This document shows, one piece after another, positions 34,777 to 43,844 of a stretch of DNA of 64,000 nucleotides. The notes under the pieces were generated by a model. It was given only the letters and a program-made list of their open reading frames with translations, searched no databases and was not told the origin of the DNA. The position numbers were made by a program, and so were the translations under genes. The stretch comes from Streptomyces sp. NBC_00414 (GTDB lineage: Bacteria; Actinomycetota; Actinomycetes; Streptomycetales; Streptomycetaceae): contig NZ_CP107935.1 of NCBI RefSeq assembly GCF_036038375.1, forward strand, positions 6,448,001 through 6,512,000, in the 5' to 3' direction. The first letter of the stretch is position 1; every line of letters starts with the position of its first letter.

Positions 34777-36246
34777 ATGAGCACGCACCGGCGCATGGCC
34801 AGTGGCAGGAACAAGGCGATAGGCGGCGTGGTCGCGGCGGCCGTGGTCGGCGGCGGGGCCCTCGTGTTCTCCGGTACGGCACAGGCGGCGGGCGTCGGCG
34901 CCGCGTACACCCGGACCAGCGACTGGTCGACGGGCTACACCGCCCAGTACGCCGTGACGAACGACAGCGCCGGTACGAAGAAGGACTGGACGCTGGAGTT
35001 CGACCTGCCGTCCGGCGCGAAGCTCAGCTCGCTGTGGAACGCCGAGTCGAAGGTCAGCGGCCGGCACGTCACCGTGAAGCCCCCGTCCTGGGACCAGGAC
35101 GGGCTCGGCAAGGGCGAGACGGTGACCGTCGGCTTCGTGGTCGGGGGCTCCGGCGACCCGACCGGCTGTCTCGTCGACGGCACCAAGTGCTCGGTGGACG
35201 ACGGCGCGACCCCGGAACCCACGGGCCGTCCGACGCAGACCTCGTCCCCTTCACCGGAGCCGACGAAGGCCACCGAGACCCCGAAGGCCACTCCGACCGC
35301 CACCGCCACCAAGACCCCGACCCCCTCCGGGACCACCGGCAGCGGTACGGCCGCGGGCGCCGGCTTCGCCCCCTACGTCGACACCTCCCTCTACCCCGCC
35401 TTCGACCTGCTCGCCCACTCCGCGGCCACCGGGGTGAAGGACTACAACCTGGCCTTCGTCACGGACGGCGGCGGCTGCACCCCCAAGTGGGGCGGTGTGA
35501 CGGACCTCGGCAGCGACGCGGTCGCCGCGCAGATCGGCAAGCTGCGTGCCGGGGGAGGGGACGTGCGGGTCTCCTTCGGCGGCGCCTCCGGCTCCGAACT
35601 GGCGCTGAACTGCTCGTCGGCGGACACCCTCGCGGCGGCGTACGGCAAGGCCGTGGACGCGTACAAGCTGACGAAGGTCGACTTCGACGTGGAGGGCGGG
35701 GCGCTCCCGGACACGGCGGCGAACACCCGCAGGGCGAAGGCGATAGCGAAACTCCAGAGCGAACACCCCGGCCTGGACGTCTCGTTCACCCTCCCCGTGA
35801 TGCCCGAGGGCCTCACCCAGGACGGTGTGAGCCTGCTCGCCGACGCCAAGTCGAACGGCGTCGCCATCAACACGGTCAACATCATGGCGATGGACTACGG
35901 ACCGGCGTACAGCGGTGACATGGGCACCTACGCCGAGCAGGCCGCCACCGCGACCCAGGCGCAGATCAAGGCAGTCCTCGGGCTCTCCGACCCGGCCGCC
36001 TGGAAGGCGGTCGCCGTCACCCCGATGATCGGCGTCAACGACGTGGTGACGGAGATCTTCAAGGTCGAGGACGCCACCCAGCTCGTGGCCTTCGCCAAGT
36101 CGAAGGGGCTCGGCTGGCTCTCCCTGTGGTCCGCCACCCGCGACAAGCAGTGCCCCGGCGGCACCAAGCCCACCGCCGACGCGACCTGCAGCTCGGTCCT
36201 CCAGGACGCGGGCGCCTTCTCGAAGGCCTTCGCCGCCTACAAGTAG
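34777..36246 (+). CDS. Secreted GH18 chitinase with CBM2
   Basis: A 489-residue secreted enzyme. A signal peptide ends at TAQA-AGV (about residue 38). A CBM2 module (about 39-145, YTAQYAVTNDSAG and VTVGFVVGGSG), a Thr/Pro-rich linker (about 150-200) and a GH18 domain follow. The catalytic motif is VDFDVEGG with Asp302, Asp304 and acid Glu306. Members of this group are short bacterial chitinases similar to ChiC/ChiD-type enzymes. The ATG at 34777 has GGCAGG upstream; GTG 34753 is an alternative. Confidence 0.88.
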   Translation: MSTHRRMASGRNKAIGGVVAAAVVGGGALVFSGTAQAAGVGAAYTRTSDWSTGYTAQYAVTNDSAGTKKDWTLEFDLPSGAKLSSLWNAESKVSGRHVTVKPPSWDQDGLGKGETVTVGFVVGGSGDPTGCLVDGTKCSVDDGATPEPTGRPTQTSSPSPEPTKATETPKATPTATATKTPTPSGTTGSGTAAGAGFAPYVDTSLYPAFDLLAHSAATGVKDYNLAFVTDGGGCTPKWGGVTDLGSDAVAAQIGKLRAGGGDVRVSFGGASGSELALNCSSADTLAAAYGKAVDAYKLTKVDFDVEGGALPDTAANTRRAKAIAKLQSEHPGLDVSFTLPVMPEGLTQDGVSLLADAKSNGVAINTVNIMAMDYGPAYSGDMGTYAEQAATATQAQIKAVLGLSDPAAWKAVAVTPMIGVNDVVTEIFKVEDATQLVAFAKSKGLGWLSLWSATRDKQCPGGTKPTADATCSSVLQDAGAFSKAFAAYK

Positions 36247-36380
36247 CCCCGGTCGGGCCGCCCACGGGCAGCCCCTGACCGGCAGCCCCGAACGCCCCCG
36301 CAGGAGGTCATGCCCGCGCGGGGGTCGCGCGCCCCGGCCGGCCTTCCCCCCCACCCGGCCGGGGCGCGCGCACGCGTACG

Positions 36381-36418
36381 CGGGGCGCGGCACTCCCCTC
36401 GCCATGTGCCGCGCCCCG
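36381..36418. terminator. Bidirectional terminator between chitinase and bglC
   Basis: A 13-bp perfect stem (CGGGGCGCGGCAC and complement) with a 12-nt loop, lying between the convergent chitinase and bglC genes. Confidence 0.75.
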
Positions 36419-36447
36419 CCCCCGCCCGCTTCCCCCAGGAGGGGCGT

Positions 36448-37878
36448 CTACTCGATCGGGTTCACCGGCGGCAGCTCGCCGGTGCGGGCCGCCTCGCGGT
36501 ACCAGAGGGCGCTCGACTTCGGTGTGCGGGCCTGCGTCGCGTAGTCCACGTACACCGCGCCGAAGCGCTTGCCGTAGCCGTACGCCCACTCGAAGTTGTC
36601 CATCAGGGACCAGAGGTAGTAGCCGCGCACGTCCGCGCCGTCGGCGATCGCACGGCGGACCGCGCGCAGGTGTCCGTGCAGGTAGGCGATGCGCTCCGGG
36701 TCGTGGACGCGGCCGTCCGGGTCCGGCTTGTCGTCGTACGCGGCGCCGTTCTCCGTGATGTACAGCGGCAGGCCCGGCACCTCGCGGGTGTAGCGCATGA
36801 TCAGGTCCTGCAGGCCCGACGGGTCGATCGTCCAGCCCATCTCGGTGCGCTCACCGGGGGTCTGGTGGAAGGCCACGTCGTCCGCGCCCGGCCAGGGGGA
36901 GAACTCACTCGCGCCGTGGCCGTCCGAGCGGGGGCCCGCCGCGTCCGCCGGGGCGGCCGACACCAGCGTCGGCGTGTAGTAGTTCAGGCCGAGCGCGTCC
37001 AACGGCTGCTTGATCAGGGCGAGATCGCCGTCCTGCACGTACGACCAGTCCGTCACCGAGGCCGTCGCCGCGAGGAGGGTCTCCGGGTACGCGCCGTGCA
37101 GCATCGGGCCGTGGAAGATCCCGTTGGCGAGGTCGTCGATGCGCTGGACCGCCGCCAGGTCGGCGGGGTCCTGGGTCAGCGGCCTGACCACCGAGGAGTT
37201 GAGGCTCACCGCGATGCTGTTACGGGCGGGCATCACGGCGCGCAGGGCCTTGGTGCCGAGACCGTGCGCCAGGTTGAGGTGGTGCGCCGCCCGCAGGGAC
37301 GCCTCGTGGTCGGTGCGGCCCGGGGCGTGCACACCGGACGCGTAACCGAGGAACGCGCTGCACCAGGGCTCGTTGAGCGTGATCCACTGCTCGACGCGGT
37401 CCCCGAGTGCCTCGCCGACGATCTGCGCGTACTCGGCGAAGCGCAGTGCCGTGTCGCGCTCCGGCCAGCCGCCCGCGTCCTCCAGCTCCTGGGGGAGGTC
37501 CCAGTGGTAGAGGGTGACCGCGGGCTTGATGCCGTGGGAGAGCAGCTCGTCGACCAGCCGGCGGTAGAAGTCGAGCCCGCGCTGGACGGCGGGGCCGCGG
37601 CCCGTCGGCTGCACCCGGGACCAGGACACCGAGAAGCGGTACGCGGTCAGCCCCAGGTCCGCCATCATCGCCACGTCGTCGCGGTACCGGTGGTAGTGGT
37701 CGTTGGCGACGTCGCCGTTCTCACCCCCGGCCGTCTTGCCGGGCGTATGGCTGAAGGTGTCCCAGATCGAGGGCGTACGGCCGTCCTCCCGCACCGCCCC
37801 CTCGATCTGGTACGCGGAGGTCGCGGAGCCCCAGAGGAATGCGGGCGGGAAGGTCACGGGCGTTTCGGGCTCGGGCAT
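36448..37878 (-). CDS. bglC: GH1 beta-glucosidase BglC
   Basis: A 476-residue cytoplasmic GH1 enzyme that splits imported cellobiose and cellotriose to glucose. FLWGSATSAYQIEGA marks the N-terminus; the acid/base Glu is in TLNEPW and the nucleophile Glu in YITENGAAY. No signal peptide is present, which fits intracellular hydrolysis. It is the last gene of the ceb group, with its own CebR box overlapping the start codon. Confidence 0.95.
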   Translation of the reverse strand: MPEPETPVTFPPAFLWGSATSAYQIEGAVREDGRTPSIWDTFSHTPGKTAGGENGDVANDHYHRYRDDVAMMADLGLTAYRFSVSWSRVQPTGRGPAVQRGLDFYRRLVDELLSHGIKPAVTLYHWDLPQELEDAGGWPERDTALRFAEYAQIVGEALGDRVEQWITLNEPWCSAFLGYASGVHAPGRTDHEASLRAAHHLNLAHGLGTKALRAVMPARNSIAVSLNSSVVRPLTQDPADLAAVQRIDDLANGIFHGPMLHGAYPETLLAATASVTDWSYVQDGDLALIKQPLDALGLNYYTPTLVSAAPADAAGPRSDGHGASEFSPWPGADDVAFHQTPGERTEMGWTIDPSGLQDLIMRYTREVPGLPLYITENGAAYDDKPDPDGRVHDPERIAYLHGHLRAVRRAIADGADVRGYYLWSLMDNFEWAYGYGKRFGAVYVDYATQARTPKSSALWYREAARTGELPPVNPIE

Positions 37879-37891
37879 GGAAGCGCTCCCA
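37878..37891. promoter_or_regulatory. CebR box at the bglC start
   Basis: On the minus strand TGGGAGCGCTTCCA matches the 14-bp CebR operator TGGGAGCGCTCCCA at 13 positions. It touches the ATG of bglC, so bound repressor would block transcription close to the start codon. Cellobiose is the known releasing ligand of CebR. Confidence 0.8.
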
Positions 37892-38043
37892 TGGGAGGAA
37901 GGTCGTATGGGACCAGGGATATGGGGTCGGAGGAGGGAGGGGTCGAGGCGCCGGCGGCTCGACCCCCGTCGGCAGGGCACGGCGGCTCGGCCCCGTCCGG
38001 TCGGGCACGGCGGGGCCGGGTCCGGCGGGCAGGAGCGCGGGGC

Positions 38044-38961
38044 TCAGCCCTTGATCGCGCCCTGCATGATCCCGCCCACGATCTGCTTGCCGAACAGCAG
38101 GAAGGCGATGAGCAGCGGCAGGGTGCCGAGGAGCGCACCCGCCATGATCACCGACTGGTCGGGGATGTAGCCCGTGCCGAGCGAGTTGAGGGCGACCTGC
38201 ACGGTGGGGTTCTGCTGGTTGAGCGCGATGATCGGCCACAGGAAGTCGTTCCAGGCCATCACGAAGGTCAGCAGTCCGAGCACGGCCATCGCCGGCCGCG
38301 CCGCCGGGAAGACGACGTGCCACACGACGCGCAGACTGCTCGCGCCGTCGACCCGCGCTGCCTCGATCAGCTCGCTGGGCAGCGCCTGCACCAGGTACTG
38401 CCGCATGAAGAACGTGCCGAAGGCGCTGACCACGGTCGGCAGAATGACCGTCTGCAGCTGGTTGGACCAGCCCAGCTCGCTCATCCACAGGTACAGCGGG
38501 ACGATCGCCAGCTGCGGCGGGATCATCATCGTGCCGATGGTCAGCAGCAGCAGGACGTTGGAGAACTTGAAGCGCAGTTTGGCGAAGGCGAACCCGGCGA
38601 GCGTGGAGAACAGGACCGTGCCGACGGTGATGGTCCCGGCGACGATCACGCTGTTGAGCATCGCGGTGCCGAGACTGACCTCGGTCCACGCGGTCTCAAG
38701 GTTCTTGAACAGGTTCCCGCCGACCCACAGGGGCGGTGGCGTCTCGGCGAGCCGCTGGTTGGTGCGCGAGGCCGCGACCACCGTCCACAGCAGTGGCGCC
38801 ACCGAGATGAAGGCGAGGACGGACAGGACGACATAGGTGAGCGGCCCCGCGTGCAGCTGCTTGCCCGCGCCCATCAGCCGGCGGCGCCCGGAACCGGTCC
38901 GGCCGACCTTCTCCGCCGCGCTCGCCTGTGCCTGAGGAGGCGTCAGTTCACGTGTGGTCAT
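38044..38961 (-). CDS. cebG: Cellobiose/cellotriose ABC transporter permease CebG
   Basis: A 305-residue MalG-type permease with about six helices and an EAA loop (LPSELIEAARVDGASSLRVVWHVVFP). It forms the channel with CebF and uses an external ATPase (MsiK in streptomycetes; no ATPase gene is present here). The start overlaps the cebF stop by ATGA. Confidence 0.93.
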   Translation of the reverse strand: MTTRELTPPQAQASAAEKVGRTGSGRRRLMGAGKQLHAGPLTYVVLSVLAFISVAPLLWTVVAASRTNQRLAETPPPLWVGGNLFKNLETAWTEVSLGTAMLNSVIVAGTITVGTVLFSTLAGFAFAKLRFKFSNVLLLLTIGTMMIPPQLAIVPLYLWMSELGWSNQLQTVILPTVVSAFGTFFMRQYLVQALPSELIEAARVDGASSLRVVWHVVFPAARPAMAVLGLLTFVMAWNDFLWPIIALNQQNPTVQVALNSLGTGYIPDQSVIMAGALLGTLPLLIAFLLFGKQIVGGIMQGAIKG

Positions 38962-39986
38962 TGGGACTTCCTCAGCCGTCGGGTGATCAGCAGGTTGATC
39001 GCGGCGACGATCAGCAGGATCAGGAACATCGTCCAGGCGATCGCGGACGCCTTGCCGAGGTTGCCGATGATCCAGCCCTGGTCGTACATGTACAGGCCGA
39101 GCGTCTGGTAATCGTGCCCGGAGCCGCCCTTGGAGCCGCTGACCCCGCCGAACAGCAGCGGTTCGCCGAACAGCTGCGTCGCGCCGATCGTGGAGACGAC
39201 CACCGTGAACAGGATCGTCGGCCGCAGCATCGGGATCGTCACATGGCGGAACTGCTGCCAGCGGCCCGCGCCGTCCAGGGACGCCGACTCGTACAGGTCG
39301 GCGGGGATCGCCTGCATCGCCGCGAGGTAGATCAGGGCGTTGTAGCCGGTCCACCGCCAGATCACGATCGAGGAGACGGCGAACTGCGAACCCCAGGTCG
39401 ACTCACGCCAGTTGATCGGGTCCACCCCGACGAAGTGCAGCAGCCAGTTGATCATGCCGCCGTCCCACGAGTACAGCAGGACGAACACCAGGGTCGCGGC
39501 CGCCACCGAGGTGGCGTACGGGGTGAGCATCACGACGCGCCATATGGTCGAGCCGCGCAGTTTGTAGTTGAGCAGGTGCGCGATTCCGATCGCCATCATC
39601 AGCTGCGGCACGGTCGAGATCAGACCGATGGTGAAGGTGTTCTGCAGCGCGTTCCAGAAGAAGTCCGAGGACAGCAGGTTCTGGTAGTTGTCCAGGCCCA
39701 CCCAGGTCTGCTGGTCCAGGTTGTTCAGCTGCACGTTGTGCAGGGAGTACCAGGCCGTGTAGAGCAGCGGGACGAGCCCGAAGGCACCGAAGAAGATGAA
39801 GAAGGGGGCGATGAACGCGTACGGCGACGCCTTCATGTCCCAGCGGTACAGCCGGCTGCGCCAGGAACCGGGGCCCGGCGGCGGTGTACCGCGACCATGA
39901 GCACGGCGCGCCGCGCCCGGCTGGGAGCCGGGCGCGGCGTCGGCGCTCGGCGCGGATCGCGCGAGAGCCTGCTTGGAGCTGGTCAC
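38958..39986 (-). CDS. cebF: Cellobiose/cellotriose ABC transporter permease CebF
   Basis: A 342-residue MalF-type permease. About 45 hydrophilic N-terminal residues precede the first helix (YAFIAPFFIFFGAFGLVPLLY); the EAA loop is AIPADLYESASLDGAGRWQQF. The GTG at 39986 overlaps the cebE stop by GTGA. The coupling ensures stoichiometric production with CebE and CebG. Confidence 0.93.
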   Translation of the reverse strand: MTSSKQALARSAPSADAAPGSQPGAARRAHGRGTPPPGPGSWRSRLYRWDMKASPYAFIAPFFIFFGAFGLVPLLYTAWYSLHNVQLNNLDQQTWVGLDNYQNLLSSDFFWNALQNTFTIGLISTVPQLMMAIGIAHLLNYKLRGSTIWRVVMLTPYATSVAAATLVFVLLYSWDGGMINWLLHFVGVDPINWRESTWGSQFAVSSIVIWRWTGYNALIYLAAMQAIPADLYESASLDGAGRWQQFRHVTIPMLRPTILFTVVVSTIGATQLFGEPLLFGGVSGSKGGSGHDYQTLGLYMYDQGWIIGNLGKASAIAWTMFLILLIVAAINLLITRRLRKSQ

Positions 39987-41305
39987 TGGCCGAGCACGTC
40001 CTTGATCTCCGAGGTGGCCGCGTCCCAGCCCTGGTCCGGGGTCTTGCCCTTCTGCTCGACCTGCAGGATGCCGATGTCCGAGATGGCGGTGTTGATCGGC
40101 TGGTCCTTGATGCCGAAGATCTGCGTCGGGATGGTCTTCGCCGAGTCGGAGAAGATCTGCGTGATCGGTGCGCCCGAGAAGAACGCCGTGGTGGCGGCCT
40201 GAGGCTTCAGGCTCGCGTACGCCGACGGGGCCGACGGGAAGCTCGCCTGCTTGGCGAAGACCTTCGCCTGCTGCTCGGGTGCGGTCAGCCACTTCGCCAG
40301 CTTGACGGCCTCCTTCTGGTGCTTGCCCGCCGTGGGCACACCGATGAACGAGCCGCCCCAGTTGGCCGCGGTGGGCGCCGCCGCCACGTCCCAGTTGCCC
40401 TTGCCGGAGTCACCGGACTTCTCCTGGATGTAGCCCAGCATCCACGCGGGGCAGGCCACCGTGGCGAATCCGCCGTTGGCGAAGGCCTGGTCCCACGGCT
40501 TGTCGAACTGCTTCAGCTTCGCCGACATGTTGCTGGTCGCCACCTCCATCGAGGTGTCCCAGGCCTTCTCGACTCCGGAGGACTTGTCCCAGATGACGTT
40601 GCCGTCCTTGTCGTAGTACCGCTCGCTCTCGCCGCCGAGAGCCGCGTTGTAGACCGACGAGGCGGAGTCCACGAACTTGGTGCCCTTGGGCGCCTTCTTC
40701 ATGTAGTCCTTGCCGACGTCCACGTACTTCGACCAGTCGCCCTTCCACTGCTCGGCGAGCTTGACGCGGTCCGTCTCGAGGCCCGCCTTCTTGAAGAGGT
40801 CCTTGCGGTAGCAGACCGCCATCGGACCGACGTCCGTGCCGAGTCCGATGGTCTTGCCGTCCTTGGTGGTGGCCTGTGCGGTCTTCCAGTCCAGCCACTG
40901 GGACTTGTCGACGTCCTTGCCGAGGTCGACGAACTTGTCGCCCTGCGTCTGTACGGCCTCGGCGACGTTGCCGACCTCGATCGCCTGGATGTCGTCGGTA
41001 CCGGCACCGGCCTGCAGACGGGTGAGCGTCTTCGGCCAGTACACGTCCGTACGAGTGGTGACGTTCTCCTTGATCGTGATGTCCGGGTTCTGCTTCATGT
41101 ACTCGTCGTAGAGGCCGGCCTGCTTGTAGCCGAAGACCCCGAAAGTGCCGATGGTCAGCGTGGTCTTGCCACCGCCGCTGCCACCGTCCGAGTCCGACGA
41201 CCCGTCGTCCGAGTCCTCGGCGCAGCCGGCGAGCAGCCCCGTCGTCAGCGCGGCTACGGCCGCGAGGGCCATCAGCCTGCGGGACCCGCGGGTACTCGTG
41301 CGCAT
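39983..41305 (-). CDS. cebE: Cellobiose/cellotriose-binding lipoprotein CebE
   Basis: A 440-residue solute-binding lipoprotein with signal peptide and lipobox LLAGC, followed by a Ser/Asp/Gly-rich spacer and a family 1 sugar-binding fold (LTIGTFGVFGYKQAGLYDEY, FATVACPAWMLGYI). It captures cello-oligosaccharides at the outer face of the membrane. In plant-pathogenic streptomycetes the homologue also imports the virulence signal cellotriose. It leads the cebEFG operon behind a perfect CebR box. Confidence 0.94.
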   Translation of the reverse strand: MRTSTRGSRRLMALAAVAALTTGLLAGCAEDSDDGSSDSDGGSGGGKTTLTIGTFGVFGYKQAGLYDEYMKQNPDITIKENVTTRTDVYWPKTLTRLQAGAGTDDIQAIEVGNVAEAVQTQGDKFVDLGKDVDKSQWLDWKTAQATTKDGKTIGLGTDVGPMAVCYRKDLFKKAGLETDRVKLAEQWKGDWSKYVDVGKDYMKKAPKGTKFVDSASSVYNAALGGESERYYDKDGNVIWDKSSGVEKAWDTSMEVATSNMSAKLKQFDKPWDQAFANGGFATVACPAWMLGYIQEKSGDSGKGNWDVAAAPTAANWGGSFIGVPTAGKHQKEAVKLAKWLTAPEQQAKVFAKQASFPSAPSAYASLKPQAATTAFFSGAPITQIFSDSAKTIPTQIFGIKDQPINTAISDIGILQVEQKGKTPDQGWDAATSEIKDVLGQ

Positions 41306-41417
41306 TGCGTCCTCCTGTTGCCTGACGTGCCGACCCCCCGGCCAACTGCGTTGTTGGGCCCGTTAGTTCATGCTGCGGCTCGGGCGGGGAACGTGCGGGA
41401 TGTGTATGTGTCAGGTA

Positions 41418-41437
41418 CTGTGGGAGCGCTCCCACAG
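41418..41437. promoter_or_regulatory. CebR operator in the cebE-cebR intergenic region
   Basis: Perfect palindrome CTGTGGGAGCGCTCCCACAG containing the full 14-bp CebR box TGGGAGCGCTCCCA (41421-41434), 113 nt upstream of cebE. The rest of the 424-bp gap between cebE and cebR shows no gene. Confidence 0.9.
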
Positions 41438-41729
41438 GTGATGTGTTGAAGGTTCGTCGCTCGGCGCGGGGGTGTCAAGGGAGAGGACGCAGAGACATGT
41501 CTTCAGTTATCGGCCTGTTAGCTAACTCGGTCGGAGACCGGGAGAGTAGTTCTTGGACGATTGCAGGACGGCTTCGGGAAGGCTCCGGATCGGCCTCGGA
41601 GTGACCCCCCGGACGCCGGCAGGGGACGGCCGGTAAGTGGAGGCACTCTCTCCGCGAGCCCGGCCCCGATCACGGCTGTTAGATTCCAGGCCAAACGCGG
41701 TGGTGACCGCGTCGGACGGGAGGCGGACC

Positions 41730-42785
41730 ATGGCAGTCCACGGAGCGAGGAGCCGGAGCGGCGGGAGGCCGACCCTCGAAGAGGTCGCCGCGCGCGCCGG
41801 TGTGGGCCGCGGCACGGTTTCCCGCGTGATCAACGGCTCGCCACGGGTCAGCGACGCCACCCGGGCGGCCGTGGAGGCGGCCGTCGCGGAACTGGGGTAC
41901 GTGCCGAACACGGCGGCCCGGGCCCTCGCGGCCAACCGCACCGACGCGATCGCCCTGGTCGTCCCCGAGCCCGAGACCCGCTTCTTCGCGGAGCCGTACT
42001 TCTCCGACATGCTGCGGGGCGTGGGCGCGGCGCTCTCCGACACCGAGATGCAGCTGCTGCTGATCTTCGCGGGCAGTGACCGGGAGCGGGCCCGGCTGGC
42101 CCAGTACCTGGCGGCGCACCGGGTGGACGGGGTCCTGCTGGTCTCGGTCCACGCGGACGACCCGCTGCCCGATCTGCTGGCCCAGCTGGAGATCCCGGCG
42201 GTGATCAGCGGTCGCAGGTCGGCGGACGAGACGCTGCCGTCCGTGGACTCGGACAACTTCGGCGGCGGCCGGTTCGCCGTCGAGCACCTCATCGCCCAGG
42301 GCCGGCGCACCATAGCCCACCTGGCCGGACGCCTCGACGTGTTCGGCGCCCAGCGCCGCGTGGACGGCTACCGCGCCGCACTGCGTGACGCGGGCCACGA
42401 GGTCGACGAACGCCTCATCGTGCCGGGGGACTTCACCGAGGAGGGCGGCCGTCGCGCGATGACGGAACTGCTCGCCGTCTGCCCGACCCTGGACGCGGTC
42501 TTCGCCGGGTCGGACGTGATGGCGGCCGGCGCCCGGCAGGTCCTGCGCGAGGTGGGCCGCCGCATACCCGAGGACGTGGCCCTCGTCGGCTACGACGACT
42601 CGGCGATCGCCCGCCACATGGACCCGCCCCTGACGAGCGTGCGCCAGCCGATCGAGGACATGGGCCGCGCGATGCTCGGCCTGCTGATGGACGAGATCGC
42701 GGACCGCCGCCCCGCGGTCTCCCGGGGCCTGGAGCGACGGCAGCTGGTCCTTCCCACGGAGCTGGTGGCGCGGCGCTCGTCGTAG
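41730..42785 (+). CDS. cebR: LacI-family repressor CebR
   Basis: A 351-residue repressor. The N-terminal HTH (TLEEVAARAGVGRGTVSRVINGS) and hinge helix (NTAARALAANRTDAIALVV) are followed by a periplasmic-binding-type ligand domain ending YDDSAIARHMDPPLTSVRQP. It represses cebEFG and bglC until cello-oligosaccharides bind. ATG 41730 has GGGAGGCGG upstream and gives the usual family length. Confidence 0.93.
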   Translation: MAVHGARSRSGGRPTLEEVAARAGVGRGTVSRVINGSPRVSDATRAAVEAAVAELGYVPNTAARALAANRTDAIALVVPEPETRFFAEPYFSDMLRGVGAALSDTEMQLLLIFAGSDRERARLAQYLAAHRVDGVLLVSVHADDPLPDLLAQLEIPAVISGRRSADETLPSVDSDNFGGGRFAVEHLIAQGRRTIAHLAGRLDVFGAQRRVDGYRAALRDAGHEVDERLIVPGDFTEEGGRRAMTELLAVCPTLDAVFAGSDVMAAGARQVLREVGRRIPEDVALVGYDDSAIARHMDPPLTSVRQPIEDMGRAMLGLLMDEIADRRPAVSRGLERRQLVLPTELVARRSS

Positions 42786-42838
42786 ACGCGGGCGCGGGGG
42801 TGACGGCCGTCGTCCCTGGCGAGCGTCCGGAAAGCGTC

Positions 42839-42872
42839 AGAGGCCCGAACCGCTTTCGCGGTTCGGGCCTCT
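42839..42872. terminator. Terminator between cebR and tRNA-His
   Basis: A 15-bp perfect stem (AGAGGCCCGAACCGC and complement) with loop TTTC, 10 nt beyond the tRNA-His 3' end and 53 nt after the cebR stop. It can serve both strands. Confidence 0.88.
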
Positions 42873-42882
42873 GATCATTCAG

Positions 42883-42956
42883 GGTGAGTGACGGGACTTG
42901 AACCCGCGGCATCCTGGACCACAACCAGGTGCTCTACCAGCTGAGCTACACCCACC
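42883..42956 (-). tRNA. tRNA-His (anticodon GTG)
   Basis: The minus strand folds as a tRNA with acceptor GTGGGTG/CACTCAC, anticodon loop TTGTGGT (GTG) and T-loop GGTTCGAGTCC. The extra 5' G (position -1) opposite C73, typical of tRNA-His, is encoded at 42956. CCA is not encoded. Confidence 0.96.
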
Positions 42957-43062
42957 ATGACCGGCGATTCTGCGTGTGGTTCACCAAAAGTGGTTCACCG
43001 ACCGGCCGAGAAAAAGTGTACAGGGTCCGAAGGGGTGCTCGCTCCCGCCTTTACGGCGGGGA

Positions 43063-43665
<603 letters not shown>

Positions 43666-43844
43666 GGGCTCACCCTACGGCCCGCTCACCCGCCCGGGCA
43701 GGCCCGGGACCTCGGCAGTCGCGACCGGCGGTGCCTCGGAGCCGCGACCCGCGAGGCGCGGCCCCGCGAAACCAGGGTCCGGGAACGGCGCCGGCCCCGG
43801 ACCGCAGCGGGTCCGGGGCCGGCGCGCAACGCCACTGCACGGTG

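Noticed and set aside
36310..39111. Plus-strand open frame of 933 codons opposite bglC and cebG
   Set aside because: Both genes on the other strand have full family motifs; the plus-strand translation is Arg/Val/Gly-rich with no domain.
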